Positions 46,322-59,099 are shown, numbered from the stretch's first letter. The stretch is 64,000 bases of DNA from Spirometra erinaceieuropaei (GCA_902702965.1 CACRXP010000093.1:572856-636855), one strand, 5' to 3'. Program-made: numbers and translations. Notes: generated by a model not told the origin, from the sequence alone.

Positions 46322-47313
46322 TCCTCAGTTTTTAGACTCTTCTTAAACTTGCTGAACGAGTTGACTTGAATATTATAAAGCCATTTTCTTTCTGTTCTGA
46401 TGACCCTTTACATTTTGTATGCAAAACCATGCGTAGTACTTTAGATACCGATACTCTTGTAGTCCACTCTGCCCCAAGAGAATAAGATAAGGGCTGCCTG
46501 TTTTCAATTCGATCATGTGGCTGTTGGACACCCTTTCAAACGTTGGACACAGCTCTTATCTCTGAAGGTTTGCCTTGACCATATCTCAGTATGGTCACCG
46601 GAAAATGGTCTCCTAATGAGCAATCATAAATCCGTTCTGAATTTTCGAACACCCTCGCAACGGGGTATATTCTTTCAGGTACCTTCACTTTACCTTGTCA
46701 TTAAATCTTTAATTTCCTCTGCATATTGAACCTCTTTCAACTAACTCTCGTAAATTTCTTTATCACATTCGTTGTTTACGCTCCTACCCACACCTCAACC
46801 TTTAATCTGGCGATTCACATATGCCTGCAGCCTTCTTCTTATTCTTTACTGCTCTCCATTCATTTTTACTGCTTTACTCAAATAAGATTTGGGGGTTTAA
46901 AAACGTGTCGTCCGAGTACTTTCTTCTGCTGCCAGTGTTCCTTATCACATTTTAGTCGATATTATCTTACAACGACATTTCTAAACGGTCAAGCGATTTA
47001 CTATTCGACTTCTGGGTGACGTTGCCCATCCCCCATTCTGATTTAATCTCTGCGAAGTCTTTCCCCCATGCGCCGTGCCTTTCGACATCGGCATACCAAC
47101 ATTCACTATTGCCATTCCTGGCGCGCTATCTTACATGTGCAGCGACAGAAATACAGAAGCTAAGAGTCGAACTGTTCCCATAATAGTCGTTCCTTTTTGT
47201 GTAAACCGTTTTGACTCATTAGTAATTTACTAACCTAAATTCTATCCACGGCGAACGGGATTCATTTTTGTAGAAGATTTTCAACTTATAATAGCTAAAT
47301 GAAGCAAATTCCT
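46322..47313 (+). pseudogene. Second Rex1/L2-like retrotransposon copy, decayed
   Basis: It follows the copy at 15980-18027 with many indels: CTTAAACTTGCTGAACGAG, ATTATAAAGCC.TTTTCTT, GTAGTACTTTAGAT, GTGGCTGTTGGACACCC, AAAATGGTCTCCTAAT, GCGCGCTATCTTAC and the 3' untranslated end to GCAAATTCCTCT. Part of the palm between the DYSSAF and YADD regions (about 250 bp) is deleted. Stops and frameshifts occur throughout. Confidence 0.85.
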
Positions 47314-49512
47314 CTGTCTCCCGCAGCTACGCGCTGAGCCTCCCCTATGCTCTTTCTCATCAGTACTGGTTGCGTAACTAGATCCGTCTTCCTTGGTCTC
47401 TGCTTTTGAATCATTGTGTTGTCGATCTGTGGAAACTCTTAAGTCAGCTTCCCACCGCGACGCAACGGTGCGAAAATACATTGGAATTCACAGAATTCCG
47501 ATGGGCAGATCCGGCCAACGACATCAGTCCTTTTCTACCACGACATTGGGGCTTTCGACCACATAAACTGGCTTCCGATGAATACCTCCAGCTTATGTGC
47601 GACCCCAAGAACGTGAACCGTGTGAAGGCGACAGACAGATTTCGAATCGTACCTGCGTACATACACGTTCGTAAAAATATTGGACGGATGCCAATCTATC
47701 TGTTGTATGGCAATATTGTACTGACAACTAAGCTCTCTGAGCAACTCTGTTTTTCGGTTCCCTACAAACAAACTGTCAGTCATTATATGACAGTGATTAT
47801 GATTAGGTCCTAAAACGGGTCATTCGGTAGATTCGCTGGGACAACACGGGGGCTCGATATGGGTTAAGCAGACGTAACCGGGAACGCAAAACCCTTGTAA
47901 ATGTTAGCACTAGGGGAGCGGTGACAGGCCGACTTGCTTGTCCACGAGGCGCCAATTTTGATTCGCAGCCACTCACTTTTTTGTTCCATAAAAATCGCAT
48001 TCAGTATACGTTGTGAACCAGGGGGTGTGGTGGTACGCCTGGGAGCGGGCTGTTGCCACGCCGGCCACCTGCTTTCCATTCCGCCTTCGGTATTCTTTAC
48101 TCTCTTCTGATATCGGGCTTATCTGGGGGAGGAGGAGAGATTGTGGCAGACGCAGCGCAAGGTGCCATCCCTGCATCTACTCAACCGTGGTAGACATCGT
48201 TAGGTACGACACTCGAATTTTTGTTGCGTTTTGGTTGCTATAGAAGCCAAACATTTATACCACATTTGTCGCTTTGATGATCCGTTCAACCAAATCATCA
48301 CCGCCATCTGAAACAGGGGCGAAATGAAGGGTCAGTGAGAATTGTCTTCTTTTTCAAATCTGAGCCAACCTTGATACGAAACTCGTTTCGACTGCTTCCC
48401 GAAACGCATCTTTTCCTGTTCCTCAGCAAGTCATGGAGTAAAAAACCTGTTTGGGCGTGGAAATGCAAGAAAATTTGACTTTTTGATAGCATAGGACGCT
48501 CTCGGGGTAGATTTATTTTACAAATAATCATTCTGCCGTCTTCTTCCGCGTCCGACACTGTTTACCAGACATTTGTAGATGGCCCCCGTGGCATATGTAA
48601 TTTACCGCCCAGGTCAGGAGATTTTCTCTAATCGACGAATTGCGTATTTTTCAACCCCTAAAGGTTCAGTCATCAATTTTAATATGATGTCATCGGTACC
48701 ACTGCCTTCCATCCAATGCCGCAACCGCGTAAGCGGTGACCGGTGATTCGGGATGGCGCGCAGCATCTGTGTCTCAGTAGGTTAATTCTTACTTGAGATG
48801 GTGACATTTGTTTGTCCACGCTCGCCACTCTATCCACGCCGACCTTGCTGTGGCGCACACGCCGGTCATCGTCGTTCGCGACGGTCGCACTGTCGGAAGT
48901 CCACCGTTTTTGCACGCTGGACATTCAAATTCCCCTAAGTCACGTTGTATAACTGATTTGAGGGCACATAACATAGTGGAGCGGACAGCAAGTAGGCGAC
49001 TCACCTTCTGAAGCACAATAAAACATATAGGGGAGACGCAGGCAAAGGAAGGTGGCTGCCCTTCGAACATATAGAATAAATCGCGGATCAACCATCGTGT
49101 CAGTGATTTCTCGTAATTGTTAAAGTGTTCGAAGCATCTTAATATCGCCTCTCCTAACAGTTAAAACACTGATAGAATGGGCGGGACGTCGACGTCTTTG
49201 GTCTGCTTATATGGATCGCATAAACAGTCATGTTATTTATAAAACAACCGCATTTGTTAATGAATCATATATTTCGTTTCGCGGTGAGCGTACAAAAGAA
49301 TCTAAAAAGTTGCTAAATTTTGAGAAAGCATGTGAGTTAGTGCCACTTTCGAACGTAGGAAAAAGCAATTCACTGCGCCCGACGTGCTGAAATATTATTT
49401 ACTTTCACCAGTTAACTTCAAAGCTTAATATTTGTTCTTAAAGATTCGCCGACTAGTTACGTAACTGGAAACGGAATCAATGGATGTAATATTCAGAGGC
49501 TAGGGAGCATTA
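47314..49512. other. No supported feature (2.2 kb)
   Basis: A plus-strand open frame at 47406-47813 and a minus-strand one at 48789-49091 (containing FECPACKNGGLPTVRPSRTT) look somewhat protein-like. I recognise neither and see no paralogue or convincing splice structure. Confidence 0.35.
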
Positions 49513-49514
49513 AC

Positions 49515-50475
49515 GGTACAGTAGGTGGGCTAACTCATGGAATGTCAACCGAAATTCCGAAATGCATTTTCGTTTCGAAAAGATTAATCCAGGAGGGTTG
49601 CAAATTAATCAGGATGCGGCTTTCTAAAGAACGTCTTTCCGGCTGCATGCAAAATGCATACTCTATAAAAAATGACTACTTAAATAGTGTGCGTTTTTTA
49701 TTGCTGTTCGGTGCTCTTGCGAATTCAATTATATTTCATGAAAACATGCATAAAAATATTCATTGTTTTACTCTTTTGGTAGAAACTCAAGGCTTCTTCC
49801 GACTATGTACTCCAAAGAGATATATAAATCGGTTTCAAAAACTTTCCACTCGTGAGATTGTTTAATACCGTGAAATGGCCGTTCATGAAACGTCATGCTT
49901 CAGTATTTACCAATGTGGCTTGTGAAGTTAACAATATGGCTCAAATCCGTTGCCTAATTTTATGAAACACGTGTAGACTCCCCTTAATATAATACAGAAA
50001 CGTATGGCTTTTAGTACGTGGAAAATATACGGTTTGTAGTTTGGAAGCTTTGAATGCTAGTGTAAAGGCAGGTCGGGGTCAAAATTATTCGAGAATTTGA
50101 AAAGTTTTTAAAAACCAAATTATATCCTTCCTTCGAGTATACAATTGGAATAAGACGTAAATTCCTACCGAATGAATAAAATAATTAATATTTTATGCAT
50201 GTTTTCCATGAAATATAATCGACTTTTTAAGGGCTTGAAAAATCGTTGAAAAAACGCACACTACTTAGGTGGCCATTTTTAAGCAGTTTAAATTTTGAAT
50301 GCGGCCGAAAAGAGGTTTTTCAAAAGCCGGCATCCTGAGGTAACTGAAATATTATAGAATTATGCTGTATGAGGATTAGTTTTACAACCCTACTTGATTA
50401 ATCTTTTCGAAACGAAAACGCATTTCGGAAATTCGGTTGGCATTTCGTGAGTTAGCCCACCTACTGTAGATTGAA
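49515..50475. repeat. Family F foldback element (inverted arms of ~400 bp)
   Basis: The left end TACAGTAGGTGGGCTAACTC and the right end GAGTTAGCCCACCTACTGTA are inverted complements. Arms 49515-49905 (minus sense) and about 50080-50475 (plus sense) match through CCGAAATTCCGAAATGC.TTTTCGTTTCG, CATGCATAAAA and TATATTTCATG, around an unmatched centre of ~170 bp. The flanks show no certain target duplication. No protein is encoded. Confidence 0.8.
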
Positions 50476-53110
50476 GACATGCAATTGAACTCATAGAAAA
50501 ACCTATGCTCTGCAACCGGCAGAGAGTTCTTCATACTAATCCACAGCACTCCACATCGAAAGTCATAACGACGTGACCGCAAAGAATGCCAGAATGCCTA
50601 CAATGCGTCCTCATCGCTCACCTATAATGTGGTGCGGATGACCTCCCGAAAACCAAAATCCGAGTCCAGTGTGCATCGACAAGCGAGATGGTCTCTGCTG
50701 CAAATAGCAAGTTATACCACTGGTTACTACGTCCGAATACTTATCACTTGCATTATCGAAACCATCAGAGAAATATGTAAGTATTTAAAACTGGAAAATT
50801 CTAATTTCCGCTAGGTGAGCCGTCTGTAGGGAATGAGATTGACGGGTTGGAAGTAGCCCCTTTCGGTCACGTAGAATGACCCCGAGATGACCTTTGTTTT
50901 CACTACTTCTTGGAGTTCCGTTTTTCCTTTTTTCGTCAGCGGATCCTAAAGCTTTCCGATGACGCTCAGACAAAATGACTTAGAGCATTCAACTGCGTCA
51001 TCATTTTCACATCCTGCAGTTTGTGTCTTCCAGTCGACGGCCCCATAATTCTAGGGCACATGTTCGTCTAAAACAACACAAGTGTTTTTCGCCAACTAGT
51101 TGGAGTCCTACGTATAGAGCTATGGAGTCACGAAAAAACCCAAACTCGACTGGGCATTATGCACATTCGTAGTAATGCGTGCATATACATAGCAAAGACA
51201 AAACCCTACAGTTCACACGGCAACGTGTTGACAGATCCCGATATCATGCCGTAGTTGGGAGTTGGGCACGGAGAGTAAGCTGATACCCAACTCACAAGAG
51301 AAATCAGTCAATTAATATATTGATCTGGTGCACACAAGCTTCCGCGGCCACCTCTATGTCGGCGGTACTTTCTGTTGACTGTCGTTTGTTCTGTTGATGC
51401 TGTCATCCTTGAGGACAGACTCCTGCAAGTACTCAAAGGTACGAAGAAATAAGCAACCATTTCCGGTCCCTAATTGACCTTCACCGTCAATTCATAAACT
51501 ATAGTCTGTGCAGCTTGAACAGGTTGTCCTCGTAGGTTGAAGAAAATCTATATGACTACAGTGAACACGATAGGCAGCGTTTAGTTAAATCTACTAGCCT
51601 GAGGCTGCTAACAGTCATTTTCCCCCTACCTAACACTTTAGACGCCAGCAACTCTTCTTGTAATTTAGGTCATCTTTTGATCTGATGGGCAGGGCGTGTC
51701 ACTCATGTGGTCTGTTCAATATCCCAGGTCAGTTTTGTGTGCTGTGGAGCAGGGCAGTTTTGTCGGTCGGACAAGGAAAATTCCTTAGCACTCCTCTGCC
51801 CTTCCCAGCGAGATGCGTGCTAGCCCAGGTAGGCGCTCATAACGTGCAGTAGAAATTCATCACACCCCTTGTATTGTGCTCCAACGGAGTGTTCGCCAAT
51901 CTACGAGAGCACCTTTGCCACTACACGTTCAGCCGCGCTGGCCTCAGTGTTTATGGCAGGGCCAACCAAGTTTTCACCACTTTTAGCAGCTTCATGTTAA
52001 TTTTATTCCAGCTTTTCATGGCGATACCACATGAATAAAGTAGATCTTGTTTGAGAAATACGCTCGGCGAAAATCCGCGAGTTTCTGCCTTATTTACGGT
52101 TCTGTTTTATACACGTGCATTAAAAACCACAGTATTACGGGGATATAGGTAAATTAATGCGACCACCAAGTATGAAATCGTTTTCAGTCGAATGGCCCCT
52201 CTGTAGGCTGATGAGATGTTTAAGCTCGAAAATGCCAAAAGTCGGTCGTGATAAAAGTGTGGTTTCAGTCGACGCAAATGGGATCTTGCTCAATTCATGT
52301 GTTTGGCCAAATCAATCTCATAAAATACAGTTCGCAGCGCGCGTTGCAAAATAAAGCCTTTCCCTTGCTTCTAGGTGCAGAGTACTCCAGATACACAAAA
52401 TGTAAAAATAACATGGAGGGGTTCATTTCGATCTGCTATTTGTTGTCCATTGGTTGGCAACATCCCAAGGTACAACTCCAAGAGCCCCGTGACATCGCCC
52501 ACTGAGAAGACAATTTCCCGAGTATTCGGTGGCAATGTGAACCGGACGGAAACATGTGGGTACTTGAGTCCTTATTCAGTGATGCAAACTTAGCCCCACA
52601 TTCGGTAGTATGCGATGGGCTACGTATAATGTCACATCAGTTTATATAACAGTGCATTAGGCCTACCTATACTGCATAACACCCACCCAAGGATTCTGAG
52701 TAGTTCGATATCTTTGGAGGTTCTTCCTCTATTTTCATAACGCGGCCGTTCCGTCGCAGTTACGTTACTTTTGCATGCCTCAAGCGCGGATAACGGTGGG
52801 TCGTTTAATGATATGAACCTCTCCTTTCTTTCCTTTCATTTCTCATAGAGTATCTCCTGGAGACAGTTGAGGTTTAAATGGTAGAACATTCTGGCTTGGC
52901 CTTCATAAGTTGTCCACGTACCCACCGCGGCCATGAAGTCTGTTGAAGTCGGTTCAACATTTACGCGAATGTGTCCGCGTGAGTAGGACAAGCCCCGTTA
53001 GCATTATTCCCGTGTTCGCTGTTTTTATAATTAAACGTTCTTGTACTTGCAACCACCCAAGGTGCTCTGTAAGGCACATGCTTGAATGCGAATACAGAAA
53101 CTCGTGAGTA
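50476..53110. other. No feature seen (2.6 kb)
   Basis: No supported gene or shared repeat. Confidence 0.35.
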
Positions 53111-53114
53111 GGGG

Positions 53115-53325
<211 letters not shown>

Positions 53326-53494
53326 AACGCTGTTACAAGAGCATGAAGTCACAACCAACCTTGGTTGGTTGCTCGGGAAAGTTAATCGACATCCACGTTT
53401 GGCTCCAAGCGAGGACTCAGTAAATCGTCCTCGTTCTCATACAGAGAATTCACCGGAAATACAAAATAAAAAGTACCGGCAGCTCCAACAATGA

Positions 53495-53818
53495 TTGGTT
53501 GTTCAGGGCCTGTCCACAACGAATGCAGTCAGACCTGAAGACCGTTTCTCGGCTGATCATGATTCTTTTCATGGCCTACTGAACCACTTAGTCCAGTCAG
53601 ATTTGGAAATTAGAATCCTGAAAGCGTTACGGAACGGAAAAATGAGTGAGGACAAGACAGCAGCACTACCAGCCCGTCTTCTCAAAATTATGCTGAAGAA
53701 AAAAGTGCAAATCAAGTTGATCCTGTCCAAAAAGGCAACCTCAGAAACTCACATATGCCGATTTTTTCAATCGGATTACCCTTTAGCGAAACGGCTGAAA
53801 CGTCAGGAACTCGTCTAG
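53495..53818 (+). pseudogene. CR1 ORF1 fragment
   Basis: The frame reads IRILKALRNGKMSEDKTA, RLLKIMLKKKVQIKLILSKK, ICRFFQSDYPLAKRLKRQEL. This is the same motif order as the ORF1 C-terminal region at 8598-9023 and the PDYSPAERMKHREIVIEL block at 20690-20760. It is a nucleic-acid-binding ORF1 remnant, with a stop after RQELV. Confidence 0.65.
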
Positions 53819-54076
53819 GAATTAAAAACCGAGACTAAAGGCTGACAAACGCAAAGTACGTCAGAAAAATATACCGTTTCAATTGAACCAATCGGTAATA
53901 CTAAGATCGTCAGCAACAACTCAGCTAACGCAGACACTACCGTGGAACCAGCCGCTTGAGGCGACTACATAAGTAAGCCTTTAACATCCACCGTTCTGAC
54001 CGAGGAAATGGACGTTAGTGGAACCTATTAGACGACGAAACAAGCCAGCGGAAAAAGTGTCCGCGGCAACGTAATA

Positions 54077-54800
54077 ATGCCCACAGCAGTGGCAAATGCA
54101 GTCGGACATTCGGCTGACTCAAAACTGAGGTGCCTGCATGCAAATGCTCAAAGACTCATATCGACATTTGATGAGCTAAAACTTTGCCTTACCGAACTGT
54201 CTGCAGATATTATAGCAGCCAGCAGAACCCGGCTTTCCGGGTATAGTAGCTTTAATTGGATACCAAATACAACGAAGGATAAGGAACAATGTCAGGATGG
54301 TGGCATAATTGGGCATGTGAAAATAGACCTGTCAGTGCGCGAAAATACCACCAGGTTTGCGCGCAGCAAAGAAGCTCTTTGGTTAACCACAAAAGCTGCC
54401 AGTGTCCTGTGTTTCGACTTCCTCACTGTCTACCGACCACCTAGAGTAGACCAAATCGTCAGCACTCATCGTTTGGAACAGTTGGAGAAATTTTCCACTG
54501 GATCTAATATCATGAGCAAGGACAACTCAACGCACCAGGAATTAACTAGAATATCGCTCAGGCGTCAGCTCCAAAATGGATATTCGTCTGTTTCACAAAA
54601 CAGTAAAGGTGCTCCTCAAAAAACATGTATTGTTTCCAGCGAGAACACGTGAAGGACAAAGGACAAACTGCCTGGATTTGGTTTTGTACGAAAACTCAAG
54701 TTAGCATAGACGAGGTCATCCCCATGCCGTCCCTCGGCCGAAGTGACCATGTAATGCGTCAGTTTCAGTGTACTTCAGAGAAAGTAGGTGTGTACCTCTG
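54077..54800 (+). pseudogene. CR1 endonuclease fragment
   Basis: The frame reads KLRCLHANAQRLISTFDELK, then SADIIAASRTRLSGY, GGIIGHVK and LTVYRPPR. After frameshifts it continues as EGQRTNCLDLVL and LGRSDHV at about 54660-54760. The expected GDFN segment is replaced by SKDNST, so a catalytic residue is lost. Confidence 0.75.
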
Positions 54801-54843
54801 AAGTCTTTGTTGGTAACATGCTCGAGTGGGCTTATTCGTTATT

Positions 54844-55396
54844 GAAGAAGAAGAAGAAGAAACAGAAGAAGAAGAACAAAAAGACAAAGAAGAAGAAGAA
54901 GAGGGCTAGAGCACCGGAACATTTCGTTTGATGTTCTGAGCTTTTGGACTCGTGCAGGAATCCATCGTCAGAGCTAGTAGCGGCAACAGAACAAGCGACA
55001 GTTACAGGGCATTTAGGCCAATCATCGACCGACGGAGAAAGTCTGCAGGTGACTGCGTATGACTCTACACGCCGGCGCCAGATCGATAAATCGATTGACT
55101 GAGTTCTCACCTGAGGCCCAGGCTTCAATCAATGCCCGGCCTGTTTTCCTTCCGGTGTGGACGACTATTTTGGTGGCTATGAAATTAAACTCGTGACCCA
55201 TTTCGTAGGTATGGGCGGTCACTTGTGATAATGCGTCGCCTCGTCGCACAGTCAACTTACGCCCGTGTACGCGCAATCCAAGCGTGCGTCCGGTCTGGCC
55301 TGTGTAATTACAAGGGCAATAAACAAAATGTTCCGGCGCTCGAAACCTCTTCTTCTTTTTCACTTATGCATACACCTGGCACTTGAAATTTCGCCT
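54844..55396 (-). mobile_element. Penelope-like insertion with 12-bp target duplication
   Basis: TTATTCGTTATT flanks both sides (54832-54843 and 55397-55408). On the minus strand the insert carries the GIY-YIG nuclease, then a degenerate copy of the family 3' block (CTGACGATGGATTC..GAGTCC, 54938-54971) and a (TTC)n tail at 54844-54902. It is 5'-truncated. Removing it with one duplication restores W-x-Y-S-L-F-S in the host CR1 frame. Confidence 0.85.
55022..55363 (-). CDS. GIY-YIG endonuclease domain of the inserted Penelope element
   Basis: An uninterrupted 113-codon frame reads VYCPCNYTGQTGRTLGLRVH, then QVTAHTYEMGHEFNFIATKI and RALIEAWASGENSVNRF. The CPC pair, the YTGQTGR segment (YTG in place of YIG), the H-x-H-like spacing and the Glu in LIEAW fit Penelope nucleases. 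It is truncated upstream, so it has no start of its own and no RT, and is unlikely to be expressed as a working protein. Confidence 0.75.
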   Translation of the reverse strand: MKKKKRFRAPEHFVYCPCNYTGQTGRTLGLRVHGRKLTVRRGDALSQVTAHTYEMGHEFNFIATKIVVHTGRKTGRALIEAWASGENSVNRFIDLAPACRVIRSHLQTFSVGR

Positions 55397-55689
55397 TTAT
55401 TCGTTATTCTCCGTTTGCGTACTCTTGGGCAAAAAAGACACAACATTTGGCGAGACGACTTTAGTCAGATAAGGACAGAGATATTCGGTCTAGATTTGAA
55501 CTCAGTGTTTACGGGTAATGCCAGTGATGAGTGGACTTTGTTCAAGAATGTCTTTCTGCAGCTCATCGGCAACCACTTTTGCGGTCTTTAAAAGATCAAT
55601 AATTCCATGTGCTTTTGAAACTACAAATTCCCTTTCTTCAAATATAAAGTTTAAAGATGACGCGATCTTCTATCTTTGTAGATATTAGC

Positions 55690-55860
55690 TTATAAGAAGT
55701 AAGTTTAAAACCAACGTTTTGGCGTGACTGCGATGTCTATCAACTGTACTGTGCGATAATCATCAGTACAAACCCACTTAAGTAATCCTTCCTACTTGAG
55801 AACACATTTCAAAGTTTCGACTGACATTTCATGTGGTCGGTCACTAGCTGCAGGTTCGTC
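55690..55860 (+). repeat. Family F partial copy
   Basis: CACTTAAGTAATCCTTCCTACTTGAGAACACATTTCAAAGTTTCGACTGACATTTCATG..GTCACT parallels the arm end at 58850-58925 (AAGTAATCCTTCCTAATCGTAAACGCATTTCAG..ACATTTCATGAGATAGGTCACT). Confidence 0.65.
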
Positions 55861-56119
55861 AGAAATGACTATGAAAAACCAGTGAATGTTTCTGTTATTC
55901 GTCTACCCGCAATATGTTGAAGTTCATGGAGCATATATATGTGGAGAGGTTGGCGAAGTAAACAATGTTTCAAAACACCGCCCTAATTTTCTAAAGCCGG
56001 AGATCCCCCACTATTAATGCGAAGTGGTAGTTCACTACGTGTCGTTTGACTGTGAGCAGTTTTGAGGAGTTGGCACACATTCTTCGTTCGGGAGCTCAAA
56101 ACTATCATCAGAATGGCGA

Positions 56120-56190
56120 CGAGTCTGTGGTTCACTGGTAGAATGCTGTACTAGGAAAATAAAAGTTCCAGGTTTGAACTCCAGGCACCC
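56120..56190 (+). mobile_element. tRNA-headed SINE remnant
   Basis: CTGTGGTTCACTGGTAGAATGC resembles a tRNA A box and D arm, and CCAGGTTTGAACTCC resembles a B box. Spacing is tRNA-like but the acceptor stem is not preserved. It differs from the SINE heads at 19.8 kb and 30.2 kb. Confidence 0.5.
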
Positions 56191-56289
56191 AACTTTATGT
56201 TGAGTGCGTCTGGCTGAGGATGGCTGTGAGTCCCGGAATCGGCAAACCCTTGGCGTGTCGAGGCGGCCTTACAACGGTTGGTGTCGCTG

Positions 56290-56870
56290 GTCTTCCGACG
56301 CCACAGATCGAAAATCTGGGCTCGGTATGTAGATGATAACTTCTTCGTCATCGAATGGGATCAGGAGCTGGAATTCAAAGACAACCTCAACACCATTTCC
56401 CGGGCATCTTATTTAAGATGGGGAAGGGGTAAACAACCAGCTGGACATTCTTGATGTCCTCATATGTCGCAAAGATTGTGATAGTCTAAAAACCAAAGTA
56501 TCCAGGAAAACCACATGTACGACGCACGTACTGGGCTACAAAAACGACCACCCAATCAGTCCCAAACGAGTTGCGTACGGGCACTATACCAGCGTTTGGA
56601 GACGCACTGCAGTAAACCTGAAGAACAATTTGCTGTATTTCAACACCCTCGACGGGGACTCAAAGCCAATGGTTAGCCGCGCAACTTCGTAAACCAGTGC
56701 CTGCGCAAACAAGACAAGAGGCGAAACCTAACCTGTTCCAAATTTTGGCGAGCTCGCCCGTACATGAATAATGCCTCAGCAGCGGCCGTCATCCGCCTTC
56801 TCACACCATCTGGAATTGGAGTAGAACACGAACCGGAGGCAAACATAAGAGAAGGCAAACCATCCACCAG
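56290..56870 (+). pseudogene. Penelope-like reverse transcriptase fragment (family P1)
   Basis: It reads WARYVDDNFFVIEWDQELEF with the catalytic YVDD at 56326-56337, then LDILDVLICRKDCDSLKTKV, YKNDHPISPKR and, after frameshifts, RLLTPSGIGVEHEPEAN. It overlaps the region of the copy at 43680-44090 and extends further upstream. Frameshifts and a missing nuclease show it is dead. Confidence 0.8.
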
Positions 56871-57890
56871 TTAATGCGAGGTTTGCACCTTCAGAAGGGT
56901 ACTACATCGTTAGAACTCTCTTCAGAAGATGGATACTTCTTTGGAAATGTGTTTGAACTTGACCCATCTACCGACGGTCGCAGACAGCATGACCCAGGAA
57001 AACCCGCTGCCCCTCTTTGACAGTCTCACCGCCTCGTTGAAACCTACCTTTAGGATAAGTAGACCTACTACGTCCATCCCATGATTGCAATTGCCTTCAT
57101 TTTTTACTAATTCAAAAACAAATCCATGAATGCTCAATCGGCATGGCCTTATTTCTAACGCTTTCTCAAGATATCATCTTCATGTCAAAAAATACACAAA
57201 CTCATGTTATTTCATATTAGTATAAGATAAAGCAAACTAGAAGAAACAGCAAAATTCTATAAATAAGTAGGACACAGTCATCAGATATTCTAGGGAACAA
57301 GAGGTACTCGAGTAGGGCATAAAAGTTATTAAATTAAAATACTTGGCATACAAATATAATGATACAATTAGCGGAGGTTGAAGCTGTGGTGAACCTGAAA
57401 CAAAATCTACTAGGTTCCTGCAGTAGAAACTCGGCATTCCATCACGAAAACAGAGCTGTCGTTGTGTTAATTATTGATTGGATTTCATAGTGGATTCCAA
57501 TCATCTAAAAGCTTTCTTTTTGAAGTCCTCCCACCCGAACATAAATTCTGAGACACCTCATTCTAACCACACTCCACACTACATTTCCAGTCATATTTCT
57601 TTGCACAACATGTGTATTAACTCTAAAAGCAATCTAGACTGATATTTAAAAAAATAGGTAATTGTTCAAGCGTAAAAATCTCATAAAATGTATTAGGCAC
57701 AAAAACGAGTGCGAAAAACTGATGTTAGCGAAAAATTTCGAATAAATCAAAAAGTGTCCCATCGAACCGTGGGCGCTTTCATAAAAAAACAGCAAATTAA
57801 GAATGGTGGCAAATATATGAGACACTTTATTTTTGGAAAAAATGCAAACGGCAGAAAGCGTTGGGGGTAATAAGGGGACTTAAAATAGCA
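56871..57890. other. No feature seen (1 kb)
   Basis: No supported gene or repeat. Confidence 0.35.
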
Positions 57891-58930
57891 TGCAGCATTG
57901 CGGATTAATGTCTATGCTGCAACTGAAAAGAAGGAATCGGACTAACATTCGGCAAGCATACTGTGAGTGACCTATCTCATGAAATGTTGGCTGAAATTCT
58001 GAAATGTGTTTTCGATTAGGAAGGATTACTTGGTCGCGGTTGTAATACTGCTTATCTTGTGGCATACTTTTATAACATTTCGTACTTGGAAGGATGTCGG
58101 CTTTTAAATGCACTTCTTTTCAATCTCCTGTATAAAGCGTGCTCGGTAAAAAAAATGACTACTTAAGAAACATGCATTTTTTTCATGGATTTTCGATGGT
58201 CTTGCAGATTCAAACATATTTTATAGAAATCATAAAAAATATGCTTTCTTTTAGTCAACAAATAGAAAATCAGGTCTTCTTCATATTTTATACTTAAGGA
58301 AGGAGTAAAATTAGGTTTCAAAAAAGTTTTCTAATTTCCGAATAATTTGGAGCCTGATCATTCGTTGCATTAGCGCTTAGTGATTTCACTCTACAAGGTG
58401 TGTGCGTTCCGCGTAAAGAAATTCACATATTTTTCTATGCCATTAAAGAGATACCATACAAAGTCCATAAAATTTTGCAATGGATGCGGACCATGTTGTA
58501 CATTTCATGAGGAGCAGTGGTAAACAGCCAGGTACGATGCTATGTGAATGGACATTTCGCGGTCTTAAAAAGTCTCATAATTAAAAACTTTTTAAAACCT
58601 AATTATACTCCTTCCTTAAGTATTAAGAAGACGTGATTCTCTATTGATTTTTTGTTTATGATTTCTATAAAATATGTTTGAATTTCCAAGACCATCGAAA
58701 ATCCATGAGAAAAATGCATGCTACTTAAGTAGTCATTTTTTACCGAGCACGCTTTCTACAGGAGATTGAAAAGAAGTGCATTTAAAAGCCGACATCCTGC
58801 CAAGTGCGAAATGTTTTAAGAGTATGCCACAAGATAAGCAGTATTACAACGGCGACCAAGTAATCCTTCCTAATCGTAAACGCATTTCAGAATTTCAGCC
58901 AACATTTCATGAGATAGGTCACTCATTCGA
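57890..58930. repeat. Family F foldback element, second example
   Basis: The arms (about 57960-58400 minus sense and 58540-58925 plus sense) are highly similar. Opposite strands both encode MHLKADILPS.KC.KSMPQD and VILPNRK.ISEFQPTFHE. These near-identical frames reflect the inverted repeat, and I do not take them as a protein. Outer ends GTGACCTATCTCATGAAATG / CATTTCATGAGATAGGTCAC are inverted complements. Confidence 0.8.
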
Positions 58931-59099
58931 TAAATTCGATAAATTATCGTCAGACCATTTGAGAGATAAGAGAAATATGCCACGGTTTGTCTTTTCATAC
59001 AAGTGGACTGTGCGTTCAGGAGAGTGAGGAAGTAGGGAGAAGAGACAGTGAGTTAGGAGGCAATGAGGGCCAGGAGAAGGGGAAGGGGGTGGCACGAAG

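Larger units (their letters stand above)
53480..55595 (+). mobile_element. CR1-lineage retrotransposon 5' part, interrupted by a Penelope insertion
   Basis: ORF1 C-terminal region is at 53495-54060, the endonuclease at 54110-54831, and its continuation at 55409-55591 (FGxxxFSQIRTEIFGLDLN.., matching the linker after SDH in the other CR1 copies). The 54844-55396 Penelope piece splits it. Similarity ends at about 55595, before the RT. Stops and a ~60-bp extra segment after the SDH motif show decay. Confidence 0.8.

Noticed and set aside
47406..47813. 135-codon plus-strand open frame
   Set aside because: Some segments look protein-like, but no motif, paralogue or convincing pair of splice sites supports it.
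48789..49091. Minus-strand frame with FECPACKNGGLPTVRPSRTT
   Set aside because: A CxxC pair alone is too weak; possibly a repeat-derived fragment I cannot identify.
52208..52240. CTGATGAGATG...CTCGAAAA, another hammerhead-like string
   Set aside because: Only two pairs at the base of stem II and no cleavage-site context.
57880..59027. Near-identical 77-83 residue frames on opposite strands
   Set aside because: They come from the two arms of a foldback repeat; other copies of the repeat do not keep the frame.
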